From: Babylonia areolata
Taxonomy: Eukaryota; Mollusca; Gastropoda; Neogastropoda; Buccinidae
Length of the DNA stretch: 64,000 nt
NCBI RefSeq assembly: GCF_041734735.1
Contig: NC_134884.1
Coordinates: forward strand, 25,028,749-25,092,748
Reading direction: 5' to 3'
The notes under the pieces are model-generated. The model ran no database searches and was not told the origin of the DNA. It saw only the letters and a program-made list of their open reading frames with translations. How positions within the stretch are numbered: the stretch's first letter is position 1; every line of letters begins with the position of its first letter. The position numbers were made by a program, and so were the translations under genes. Of the stretch, positions 27,501 through 41,300 are shown piece after piece.

Positions 27501-27900
27501 GTATGTCTGCAATGACTGTCGCTTATATGCAGTTGGAAAATGTGTATTTTAACATAATTGCAATTGTGTAGCGTCCACCAGCCGTCAAACGAAACAAATG
27601 TATTTAATCACATTCCTGAGCACGATATAAGCTATTAGCTTGTTGTTGCTCCGCTGTCTATCTGTACATGTGTGACATATTTACTGAATAAAATTTTGTT
27701 TAAATCACATCACAAGTGTCAACTTACCCGTTGTGACGGTGCTTCGCTCATGAGGTTGAGAATCTGCTGAGTGTGTTTTTCTCTCACGATGAAAGTGTGG
27801 ACACTGTTTGAAAAAAAGATAAATGTACTCAAAAAATTAATGTTTATAGCCAATTGAACACAGCAGATCATCATATTGACATTTCAGACACCTAATCAAC

Positions 27901-27944
<44 letters not shown>

Positions 27945-27978
27945 AAGAAATAAAAAAAAAAGTGCATACAATGAAAAA

Positions 27979-28009
<31 letters not shown>

Positions 28010-30808
28010 TATAATGCACAACTCAAAACCCAGTTTACATCAATCATCTGAAAAATAGATTAAATCAAATGAAATGTCCAGGCAAAAGCAATATTTAGTT
28101 ATAGGGTGTATGCAGTTGTAGGAATTAACATCATATGAGAAGCAAAGGGAAAAAATGAGAGAGAGAGGGAGGGAGAAGAGGTGGGGGAGAAAGGAAAGCT
28201 GTAGATAAATAGTAGAGTGATGGCCTAGAGGTAACACGTCCACCTAGGAAATGAGAGAATCTGAGTGCACTGGTTTGAATCACGGTACAGTCGCCAATAT
28301 TTTCTCCCCCTCCACTAGATCTTGAGTGGTGGTCTGGATGCTAGTCATTCAGATGAAACAATAAACTGAGGTTCCGTGTGCAGCATGCACTTAGTGCACG
28401 TAAAAGAACCCACGGCAGCAAAAGGGTTGTCCCTGGCAAAACTCAGTAGAAAAATCCACTTCGCTAAGAAAAACAAATAAAAATGCATGCAGGAAAAAAT
28501 ACAAAAAAAATGGGTAGCACTCTCAGTGTAGCGACACGCTCTCGCTGGGGAGAGCAGCCCGAATTTCACACACAGAGATCTGTTGTGATGAAAAAGAGAA
28601 ATACAATACAAATCCAATAGAGACAGAGACAGAGAGAGAGAGAGAGAAGAAAAAAGACAGACAGATGGGAGCGTAACCGAGCGAAAGAGAGAGAGTGAGA
28701 GAGGGGAAAGAGAGACAGACAGACAGACAAGAGGAGGAGACAAGACACGCACATATAGCAGCTGGCAGAGCAACATGCACAGAGAAACAGACTGACAGAC
28801 AGACAACAGGAGGAGACAAGACACGCACATATAGCAGCTGGCAGAGCAACATGCACAGAGAGACAGACAGACAGACAAGAGGAAGAGACAAGACACGCAC
28901 ATATAGCAGGCGACAGAGCAACGCGCACAGAGAAACAGACTGACAGACAGACAACAGGAGGAGACAAGGCACACACATATAGCAGCTGGCAGAGCAACGC
29001 GCACAGAGAAACAGACTGACAGACAGACAACAGGAGGAGACAAGGCACGCACATATAGCAGCTGGCAGAGCAACACGCACAGAGAAACAGACAGACAACA
29101 GGAGGAGACAAGACACGCACATATAGCAGGCGGCAGAGCAACATGCACAGAGAGACAGACAGACAGACAACAGGAGGAGACAAGGCACGCACATATAGCA
29201 GCTGGCAGAGCAACACGCACAGAGAGACAGACAGACAGACAACAGGAGGAGACAAGGCACACACATAGCAGAGCAACGCACAGAGAGACAGACAGACAGA
29301 CAACAGGAGGAGACAAGACACGCACATATAGCAGCTGGCAGAGCAACGCGCACAGAGAAACAGACTGACAGACAGACAACAGGAGGAGACAAGACACGCA
29401 CATATAGCAGCTGGCAGAGCAACATGCACAGAGAGACAGACAGACAGACAACAGGAGGAGACAAGACACGCACATATAGCAGCTGGCAGAGCAACGCGCA
29501 CAGAGAGACAGACTGCAGAGACAGGGAAGGGAGCACGAAAAGTGAAAGTGAAAAACAGACTGGCAGAATTATCACTGACGGTGGGTAAAGGCAGGCAGAC
29601 AGAGGAAGACCGAAGAAAAGTGACAGACCTGAAGGCTGCATGGAAAAAGAAAAAAAAAAAGAAACCCATACTCACACACACACACACACACACACAAAGA
29701 GATAGGCCACACACACACACAAAGGAAAGAAAAAAAAACAGGTCACGCTCTCTTTCTCTCTAACTCTAAAATAAATCAAAACGATCAAAAGGTTCAAATG
29801 GAACATTTTCATATGCACACACAAAAAGAACATAAACAGGACCGAAACAAAACCAAGATATACAGACAGACAGACTCACTGCTTGTGCGTTGCCAAGGAA
29901 GCCAGCAGGCTGAGGAGCAGTTCCAGAGTGTCAGGATCACTGACTTCAGCCAGGGTGTTGAATACAGCTGGCACCAGCTGCTCCGCTTGTGCCTCCCCGA
30001 CACCCCTGTCACACCACTCAGTGCCTCACTCCTTGTATTGTACTGCATTGTGGTGTTGTGTTGTACTGTGTTGTATTGTACTGCATTGTGGTGTTGTGTT
30101 GTACTGCGCTGCAGTGTGTTGTGTTGTATTCTTTTGTATCATATCATACTGTATTGTGTTGTGTTGGAGTAAGGAGTAAGACGGCAGAATGGTTAAGGTG
30201 CTCATCTGCCAATACCGAGTCTGTGAGAGTCTGGGTTCGAATCCTGCTCTCACCCTTTCTCCCAAGTTTGACTGGAAAATCGAACTGAGCGTCTAGTTAT
30301 TCAGATGAGACGATAAACCAAGGTCCCATGTGCAGCATGTACTTGGTGCACCGAAAAAGAACCCATGGCAACGAGAGTAGCAAAATAAAATAGAAGAAAT
30401 CCACTTGGAGAGGCACACAAATATATATCTATGCATGCACTCAAGGCCTGACTAACAGTGTTGGGTTATGCTAGTCAGGCATCTGCCTAACAGATGTGAT
30501 GTAACATATATGGATTTGTCTGAACGCAGTGACACCTCCTTGAGAAACTGGAACTTAAAACTGTGTTGTGTTGTATTGTATCATGTTTATCATGTTGTAT
30601 TGCGTGTGTTGTGTTCCATGTATTGCAGTATTGTATTGCAGTGTAGTGTACTGTAGTGTACTGTAATCCGTTCTGTCACAACAAATTTCTCTGCATGAAA
30701 TTCAGGCTGCTCTCCCCAAGAACACCACATTACAGCGCCACCGTTTAATCATTTTCCTGTCTGCAAGTGTTATCTGTTTTACTATTAAAGTGGATTTCTC
30801 TACAGAAT

Positions 30809-30850
<42 letters not shown>

Positions 30851-32314
30851 TCTTTCTCATTCACTATTAGTGCTTGCAAAAAAATTCTCTACAGAATTAA
30901 CACACACACACACATTCTTTCTCATTCACTATTAGCGCTTGCAAAATAATCAGAAACAAACAATTTAATTATGTTCATTGTGAGAATGAACATCACTCAT
31001 CTCACAGACACACACACATCCTCACTTTCTCTCATATTATGATTTATTTGCAAAAAATGTCATAAATTATTAACAAATAATTTAATTATGAAAAAAAAAT
31101 TCATTATATTCAAGGAGATAATAAAAAACATCACTCATTACACTCTCTCTCTCTCTCATTAACATTTAGTATCATTATCTATTTGAAAAATAACAATCTA
31201 CTGAGAATGCCACAATGTTCACAATAAAAGTTAACTTCACTCTTTACAGACACACAAACGCACACACACACACACACACACAAACACAGTGACATCCACA
31301 CAATTCACATACCAGGTACCATGTAGCAGCATGTAGGCCAGAAAGGTACACACTTGCTTCAGCATCTGAAACCAAATGTGCTTTTTCTGTTAGACAGGAG
31401 CTGTCTGTGTGGGCATGTCACATTTATGATCCACATCTGTACCCCTGTACTTTTTTTTTTTTAGAACAGAATAGAACATGTCTTTATTACCAAGTGTACC
31501 GGGGTCACAAGGAATATTTTTTGGGGGATAGCATATAAAAAGGTACAAACATTGATCGAAAATCATATACAAACACAGATACAGTTGAAATCAGGATACA
31601 TACATGTGTGTATCAATACAAAAACTTGTGCACACTCACACATGCACACACAGACACACACACTTGAACAGCCACATATTACATGTGGATGGGGCTGATG
31701 ACTAGATCTTCAGGCAGATGTTTGTTGATTGCACAATTCTATTCAATCATACTGGACTTTTTAGCATTTTAAGTTTTAGCATTGTTTCAAGTCCGTAGGC
31801 ACATCTGTCCTGCGCAAAAATGGTCTGGGCAAACTGGTAGTTCATTAACAACTTAGTTCAAAATGGATAAGTATTTGCTTTCTTTACACTTTTTGAAATG
31901 AGTTCTATACAGACTGTTGAATACAGACACACACACAATCTTTGACTGATGTATACATAACATCCTGTCTGCTCTTTTTGTCTTCATCACCCACAAAATA
32001 CATTACATACATACACAATTTACAACATAAATATGCATGTTGTGTATGCTGGAACACACAGACAAAGAATTCCAATTACCAGCTGTACACCTCTTGAACG
32101 AGTTGCACATACACACTCAACTTACACAAACATCCTCACATACAAATACGCACTAATACACATGCATGTACACACACTTTCACACACACATAACTGGCTC
32201 AAGAACCACTCATCTTCCTGAATATAAACTGACACAAAACACACACACACACACAAAATGCACCACATGCATACACTGTTCACAGCGTAGACAAATCCAC
32301 CCACCCATCCACAT

Positions 32315-32354
<40 letters not shown>

Positions 32355-35300
32355 TCTCTCTCTCTCTCTCTCTCTCTAGTCAGAAATAGTGATAGTAATG
32401 AGAAACAGGTAATAGAGAAATATGTGTGGAGTGATGAATATGGTCAAGTCTTTTGCAGTAGAATGTGTGAGATTGAAGTCAACGATAAATTTAAAATGGC
32501 TCTTGAATTAATTGAAGTTGATGTTAATGAAGCTTTGACAGTGTTTAATGATTGTATCAGAGAGTGTGCATCTTGTATGAAGAAAACTATTGTAGTTGAT
32601 CACAGTAAATATCAAGAGGGGTGGTTTGATCAAGAATGCAGATGTAGCAGGAGTAAATTACGTGGATTACTGAGAAAATGTCGAAGAACTTTAGATAAAG
32701 ATGATAATATTTCTTATGTAAGGGCTAGAAGAGAATATAAACATATGTTAGCTAGGAAGAAAAAAGTGTTTAATGAAAATTTGTTAAATAAATTAATGGC
32801 TTCAGTAAATGACCAAAAAGAATTTTGGGAATGTATTAATAGATTATCTCTAAAAAAGAAACAACCCAAAAATAACATATCAGTGGATGACTGGTTTAAG
32901 CACTTTAAAGCTTTACTAGAGAAAGATTTGACTTCTGATAACGATTATGATTTGCCAGAAATAGAAAATGAAGTTATAAACCGCCCTATTTCTCGAGAAG
33001 AAGTTCTGATTGCACTTAGAAAAATAAAGAAACGTAAAGCTGCAGGGCCTGATGGTATTATTGGAGAATTGTTGAAAACAGAGTGTGAACAAATTGTAGA
33101 TTTTCTGGTAAAATTCTTTAATGTTTTATTTGAAAAGGGTATTTTTCCTGAGAATTGGTGTGAATCAATAACTCTTCCACTATATAAGAAAGGTGATATT
33201 AATAATACGAATAATTATAGAGGTATTTCACTATCTAATGTCTGTAGTAAGGTGTTTAGTTCAATAATTAATCGTAGACTTCAAGAATATGTAGAATATA
33301 ATAATACGACAGGTGAGCACCAAGCGGGGTTTAAAAAGGGGTATTCAACAATCGATCATATGTTTACTTTTTTAGCGCTCGTTCAAAAACAATTTTCTTT
33401 TAATCGTAAACTTTATGTAGCATTCATTGATTTTGAGAAGGCATTCGATTCCATCAACAGAAACTTACTATGGCCTATCTTAATTAAAAGTGGGATAAGT
33501 GGGAAGCTCTATAAATGTGTGAAGAGCATGTACAATGTAGTTAAAACGAAAATAAGGTGTGGCGATAAACTAACTGATTATATTAACTGTACAAGAGGGG
33601 TAAAGCAGGGAGATGTATGTAGCCCTATATTGTTTTCATTATTTATAAACGAATTGGCGTTAGATGTAATTGATAAAGGGAGACATGGTGCTAGATTTAC
33701 TGTGGATTTTATGGAATTGTTCATTTTGCTGCTGGCTGATGATGTAGTTTTGCTCTCAGAGACAGTTGTAGGATTGCAAACGCAACTAAATAATTTGAAA
33801 AATTCAGCAAATGAATTGCAGTTAAAAATTAACATGGATAAAAGTAGTATAATTGTTTTCAGGAAGGGGGGTTATTTAGCATCGAGGGAAAGATGGGTGT
33901 ATGATGGTATTGTTATGCCTGTTGCTAATGCTTATAAGTATCTTGGGATTATATTTTCTACTCGTTTGAGTTTTGTAGCTGCCTGCAGAGATTTGTCTAG
34001 TAAAGCAAAGTATAAGTTACTAAATATTATGAAAAAACTTTTCATGTTAAATAATAATTCTCTAGAGCTTTTTACTAGAGTGTTCGATGCCCAGATTCAG
34101 CCCATGGTACAGTATGGGTCAGAGTTATGGGGTTTGGATAAGAATGCTGTTGTGCATTGTAAATCTTTACATTTATTTGGACTTAAAAGGTTTTTGGGTA
34201 TTGATATGAAAACACCAAACGATTTAGTATATGGAGAAACAAATAGACATCCAGTTTATATAAGCTCTGCAATCAGTTGTATTCGCTATTGGCTAAAGCT
34301 ACTGAAAATGAGTGCAGATCGACTGCCAAGAAAATCGTACAACATGTTATATGACTTAGACTTAAGAGGCAAAAGAAACTGGGTTTCAAACGTACGAATA
34401 TGTATTTGTGAACTCGGGTTTGGGTATGCTTGGTATTTCCAAAATGTAGGTTTAGATAATGTATTTTTGCAAACTCTTCGCCAGCGTATGATAGATTGCA
34501 GATGGCAGAGTTGGGAAAACCATATTCAGTCTAGTGAAAGGTTTGGTATATACAGGGGTTATGTTTCTACTCATTTAGTGAAGAATTATCTCTTGTTTAA
34601 TATGGATAGACATCTCAGATTCATTTTGGCAAGATTTAGACTTGGTATATCGGAAATAAACACTCACAGGTACCGATATAAAAATGTACACAATTCTGAT
34701 CTCTTTTGTCCATTGTGTAAAGAGTCGATAGAAGATGAAGTACACTTTGTTTTGAAATGCCCCGTTTTGTGTGTTCTTCGTGAAAAATTTATCCCGAGGA
34801 AATATTATATATATCCATGTTCATTTCGATTTAATCTGCTGATGGCATCTACAGATGACGGACTTATACGTAATTTGGCTCTATATTTATATAAAGCTTT
34901 TCACTTAAGAGATATAATTATGTCGTGATTAATTGCTATAGTTCTGATGACATACACTAATGTTGTTATCGCCCCTCGTTCATATGGGGCTTTGGCCTTA
35001 ATGAATAAACCATCTGAATCTGAATCTCTCTCTCTCACTCATTCTTCACTGTCTCTCACATACACACCTCACCCACACATACACACACAAACACACACGT
35101 ACATACACACCCAAATACAAGCTTTTCAACAGCAGTAGACGGAGGGCAGACAAATGAGGTAACCAGAGTTTCCACACACTGACCTCTGGAGTGAGGTCCT
35201 CCAACAGGAGCATCTCCATCATGGCCACCATGATTTCCTTCTGGTCCAGGCAGGGCATAAACCTGTCAACACAACAAAACTTCTCTTTATCCCTGGTCTT

Positions 35301-38300
35301 CTGCTGACAATTTTTTTTTTTTAATGCTTGTCAACGAAGGGCTGCTACCTTGCTGTAATATGATTTCCATGATTTCCTTCTGGTCCAGGCAGGGCATAAA
35401 CCTGTCAACACAACAAAACTTCTTTTAACCCCTGGTCTTCTGCTGACAATTTTTTTTTATAAATGCTTGTCAACGAAGGGCTGCTACCTTGCTGTAATAT
35501 GATTTCCATGATTTCCTTTTGGTCCAGGCAGGGCATAAACCTGTCAACACAACAAAACTTCTTTTAACCCCTGGTCTTCTGCTGAAATTTTTTTTTTTTT
35601 TTAATGCTTGTCAACGAAGGGCTGCTACCTTGCTGTAATATGATTTCCATGATTTCCTTCTGGTCCAGGCAGGGCATAAACCTGTCAACACAACAAAACT
35701 TCTTTTAACCCCTGGTCTTCTGCTGAAATTTTTTTTTTTTTTTAATGCTTGTCAACGAAGGGCTGCTACCTTGCTGTAATATGATTTCCATGATTTCCTT
35801 CTGGTCCAGGCAGGGCATAAACCTGTCAACACAACAAAACTTCTTTTAACCCCTGGTCTTCTGCTGAAATTTTTTTTTTTTTTTAATGCTTGTCAACGAA
35901 GGGCTGCTACCTTGCTGTAATATGATTTCCATGATTTCCTTCTGGTCCAGGCAGGGCATAAACCTGTCAACACAACAAAACTTCTTTTAACCCCTGGTCT
36001 TCCGCTGACAAAAGAAACAAATGCTGGTCAATGAAGGGCTTGTTACCTAACTGTGGTAAGATCTGAGTAAATTACATGTCAGGATGTCGGCCATCAGTGT
36101 TTATTTGTATGCACTCCTTCCTCTTGGGATTGCATTACTTTTGTTCAGCAAAATAAACTATACAACTAAGAAGTACACAAACAGTTCTTCATGCAGCAAT
36201 TCAAACCACACTGTTCTGTTTTTATGTTGTTGTTGATTTGTTGTTGTTGTCACCAAGGTTCAGCAGTCAATCAAAGGTCTTCTTGCTGTTGATGTTGAGA
36301 TTTTTGTTGTCGATTTTTCTATTTTAAACAAAGTAAAGAATTCAAGACATAAAGCAGACTGCAGATCATACAACTGCAATGATGATGATTCAAGACAACT
36401 GTTTATTTCTAACACAGTAAAAAGCCTCAAAGAGTCCAAAACAGACAGCAAAAATGAACCCCATACTACTCACACAAATGTATGCGTGTGCATGAAAACA
36501 CACACACACACACACACACACAATGCAGTCATTGCTTGACAGTCAAAGCAGCAACATTATCAACCTAGTAGTGAAAACCCTAAAAATATATATTCAATTG
36601 ATTGAGGTTTGTTTTTTTTCGAGGGGCCAGGGGGATAACACAAGAGGTGCAACCCCCATGCCAAGACAATTCATCACCCATATTCCTTAGCTAGATAACA
36701 GATGATAGAGTTGTAGGCTGTCACCTGCCATGACTGAACTGAACAACTGGCATACATGCCTACCCCAACATCTGACGGGCGCAATAGCTGGATGGTTAAA
36801 GCGCTGGACTTTCAATCTGAGGGTCCTGGGTTCAAATCATGGTGACGGCGCCTGGTGGGTAAAGGGTGGAGATTTTTACGATCTCCCAGGTCAACATATG
36901 TGCAGACCTGCCAGTGCCTGAACCCCCTTCATGTGTATACGCAAGTGATCAAATACGCACGTTAAAGATCCTGTAAACCTCAACATCTTACCATCAAGAA
37001 CAAAATCCTGAACAAAACTGAGAGTTTTCATCAATTTTTCAGGAACACAGTAGTCTTTTTGTTGATACAATGTGACAGCGACAATCATCACAACCACCAT
37101 GACTGATGGATAATTCGTACTTGCAAGGAGTGCACAAACTGAAGTTTTCCCCCTTGTCCTTGACGACCCCACATGGCCACCCCCTTCCCTGTTTTCTTTC
37201 CTGAAGGTCTGGTACCGTTGATTTTTTTTTTTTTCTGTTCTTTACTTTTTTCCTGCCAAGGTTCACTCTCCATCTTTATCATCTGTCTCACAAATTCATT
37301 TGTGACAGCTAGCCATCTTTGCAGTTAACCAAGCTTTCTCTTAATTTCAGCTCTTCAGTAGAGCTGGTTATTAACTTGTGCACATGCACACACTGCTTGA
37401 GATACAATTTCCCATCCACTGTAAGGTTTTTCCACCCAAGAAGAAATATGTCCCCATTTTCGGTTTTCATAATGTTTTTTTCTCTGTAACACATGATCCA
37501 CAGCCACAACACCCTCAATGGTCATCAATTTTTATACCTAACTGTAACAAATACAGCTATTCTAGAACGGCAGTTAAGTATGAATTGCTGCAAGTGTCAG
37601 TTAACCAAGGAGAAGAGGAAGATTCTCCCATACAACAACTCACTCATCAATCTTGGCCAGCTGTGCCGCAGCAGACGCAGCCTGTAACTGAACGACTGGA
37701 AGACGGGCCTGAAAAAGAAAGACTGGTTTCATTCATCTATATCCAGGGCTAACATTGTTTGTTTTCTTCACATCAGAATTTTTCAATAGTTTTGAAAGTC
37801 AACATTCCAGAAAGCTGACAATTCCCCAAAGAAACATATATATATTTTTCAAATCTCAAGGTTGTCGCTCTGTCTATTATCTTGGCCCTGTAGTGTAGAA
37901 CAAACTGCCCTTCTCAGGCCCTGCAGTGTAGAACAAACTGCCCTTCTCAGGCCCTGCAGTGTAGAACAAACTGCCCTTCTCAGGCCCTGCAGTGTAGAAC
38001 AAACTGCCCTTCTCAGGCCCTGCAGTGTAGAACACACTGCCCTTCTCAGGCCCTGTAGTATAGAACACACTGCCCTTCTCAGGCCCTGTAGTGTAGAACA
38101 AACTGCCCTTCTCAGGCCCTGTAGTGTAGAACAAACTGCCCTTCTCAGGCCCTGTAGTGTAGAACAAACTGCCCTTCTCAGGCCCTGCAGTGTAGAACAA
38201 ACTGCCCTTCTCAGGCCCTGCAGTGTAGAACAAACTGCCCTTCTCAGGCCCTGCAGTGTAGAACAAACTGCCCTTCTCAGGCCCTGCAGTGTAGAACAAA

Positions 38301-41300
38301 CTGCCCTTCTCAGGCCCTGCAGTGTAGAACAAACTGCCCTTCTCAGGCCCTGTAGTGCAGAACAAACTGCCCTTCTCAGGCCCTGTAGTGTAGAACAAAC
38401 TGCCCTTCTCAGGCCCAGTAGTGTAGAACAAACTGCCCTTCTCAGGCCCTGTAGTATAGAACTGCCCTTCTCAGGCCCTGTAGTGTAGAACAAACTGCCC
38501 TTCTCAGGCCCTGCAGTGCAGAACAAACTGCCCTTCTCAGGCCCTGCAGTGCAGAACAAACTGCCCTTCTCAGGCCCTGTAGTATAGAACAAACTGCCCT
38601 TCTCAGGCCCTGTAGTGTAGAACAAACTGCCCTTCTCAGGCCCTGCAGTGTAGAACAAACTGCCCTTCTCAGGCCCTGCAGTGTAGAACAAACTGCCCTT
38701 CTCAGGCCCTGTAGTGTAGAACACACTGCCCTTCTCAGTCCATCACACAGATTCCCCAGCTCAGTTTAAAAAGCCTCTCAAGACACACCTATTCCTTTCT
38801 GCCAACCATGTTTACAGACAAACATGCTTCTTGATTTTCTACTGGCTGTGTGTGTGTTTGCTTACACGTTTGTGTGCACACACGCTTCTTTGTGTATGTC
38901 ATACTTGAATACATGTACATTCATGAATGCGTAATTTTTATTGTAAATGCCACAAGCTGTCTGGAAGACTGTTAGCATCAATCTGCATGACTATAATTGT
39001 AAATCACCCATCACAGTTACTTAACCCATGAAACCAAGTGACCAGTCAATCACTGAACAAACAAGAAACTTGGTAAAAAGATATGCGCTTACTCGCGCAT
39101 CCACTAAACCCCACTGCACAGGTTTGTGCCATGATAGGTTAGTGATAGATGAACAAATTATGAGAGAACAACTTCAAAATGCAATATGACACAGTAGTCC
39201 CTTCAAAACCAATCCCTTACCAACTCTTCCTTGTCACGATCACATTTTGTGACCAATCATACCTCTCACACTATGACGCTGTCTTTGACCCCTTCAGGAT
39301 TCAATCCTCCTCTACCTCCCACCCGCTTCACTTTTTCCAACTGGCTGAGGTTTCAGTTTCAGTTTCAGTTTCAGTAGCTCAAGGAGGCGTCACTGCGTTC
39401 GGACAAATCCATATACGCAACACCACATCTGCCAAGATGAGGGCCTGTCAATAGTGTTCTGTAACCTTTCCGTTGGAAGTGACTGATAAGTTCTAAAGCC
39501 TTGATCTTTAACTCACTCCGGACAATGGAACGCTATAGCGTTCCTGACGTAAGGTAGCGTTTCTGACGTAAGGTAGCATTCCGGACAACAGAACGCTATA
39601 GCAGTTTCGACAATTAAAAGGTTTTCCCACATTTTCCTCATGGAGCAGCATAACAATCTCAGCTACACCGGGTGTTGCAAACGTGTCAAGGGTCGAATGG
39701 AAAGTTTCTTCATGAGATTCCGTAACAACACACTCGCCAGCGAGTTCAGCACCACACATGACAAGCTAATCTGCATACGTATGGAAAATGGTGTCGCAGG
39801 CGATACAGGTGGAAATTTTTGGAACAAACTAGATCACAACAGCGGCTTTTACTGCTGCTGAAGTGATTGAAATACTTCAAACTGAAGGTTTCGACATTGA
39901 CAAGGATGATGAAGACGTTGAATAAAGTATCTGCAGAGAAGAAAGCTACCAGCAAGAAGGTACTGACAGTGACTCAGCTTCTGAGAGCAGTGAAGAGGGA
40001 GGGGGGAGGGCGTTCACACGACGTGAGAGGAGGGGTCAGTGGGTCAAGCACAGTGGGTCTCATTCAGTTACTTTATGTTTTGTATTCTTTGTGATTTTTT
40101 TCCTAATGCTAACAAATCGGTCGTCTGTAGGGAAAAGCAAAGGAGAAAACTATTCGCCCGGAGTGAGTTAATCTATCAAACAAACTATTTTCTGTACAGT
40201 GCTTAAAAAGCGTAAAAACTTTCACTGAACTAAACTACATGGATACAGGAGCCATTCATAAAAAAAAATTAAAAAAAATAAAAAAAAAAGAAGAAAAAAA
40301 AAGAATCCCAAAGTACACTCACCTGTTCTATACAGAAGACAAGCTTCAGCATCAACTGTTTGCCAATAACTGCTTCACACAGTCTGAAACATACACACAA
40401 CCACAGTTTCACCATTTTATCTTTCTCCATTCCGTTTACTTCAAAGTACCTACGTAAATACAGCCGGTGCCGGGTCTCCTCTGGTGTGTGGCCTCCTGGC
40501 AACCTAACATTGATACTTCCCTGTGGACTGCTGGTGCTGAGGCTGTGGAAGATGAACCTGAGCGTGGCTGAGAATGAATGACTTGGAATGAGCGGCTTGG
40601 GAGTAATGCAGAGGGAGTGATGCAGATGATAGGACAGCAAAAAATAATAAGATAAATAAATAAACTTATAAAAAATCAATATGTCAGATCCGAACTGGAT
40701 CACACTTTCATGTGAGTGCCTGTGTGTAAAGTGCATGTATGAGTTAAAAAAAATATGAGGATAAGAGTATGTGAATGAGTCCAAATAAACACACACAAAA
40801 AGAAGATACTATGCGTTATTCCCCTTTTCCCTCCCCTCCCTTCCCCATTCAAAATGTCTAGTGTCCAAATCAAATCAAACCATACTGATCATAACCCAAC
40901 TGACCACAAAGAAGCCATTTCTGGGTTGCATACCCATCAGTAGTGGAAAAGAACAAGAAATAATATAACATGAAATTAAAACATCATTTGAAATACCAAT
41001 TTGTCCATATCTCACTTAGTCCACATAAAATTAAAATTAAACTTGACGTTAAAAACACTGAAAATAATGCAAAAAACACCAAATCAGTCATTCATGTTTC
41101 AGTCCACTTTAAATTCAAAAGCAAGTCAAAATTACTGATTTCCTTCAGGAACTGAAAAAGAGTGTTGTCGGTGGGGAGGGGGTGGGGGGCATTCTAGAAC
41201 ATATTCAACTGTATAAAAAAAAAATTTTTAAATAAAGAAAAAAAAAGAAAAAAAGTTGAATATCACACAGATACCAAGCAAGCAATCAGAAGACATTTTA

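Noticed and set aside
28345-29720. Three overlapping minus-strand ORFs of 372-384 codons rich in Cys, Leu and Ser
   Set aside because: They arise from the ~75-bp array, which lacks stops in all three frames; no conserved motif, and the copies differ by frame-shifting indels.
36774-36850. tRNA gene
   Set aside because: The pol III boxes belong to a SINE head; the sequence does not fold as a complete tRNA and continues into SINE body. The same holds for heads at 6093, 16650, 28213, 30165, 49765 and 58526.
37849-38724. 291-codon ORF with [11 protein letters not shown] repeats
   Set aside because: Pure translation of the 33-bp minisatellite, open on both strands.
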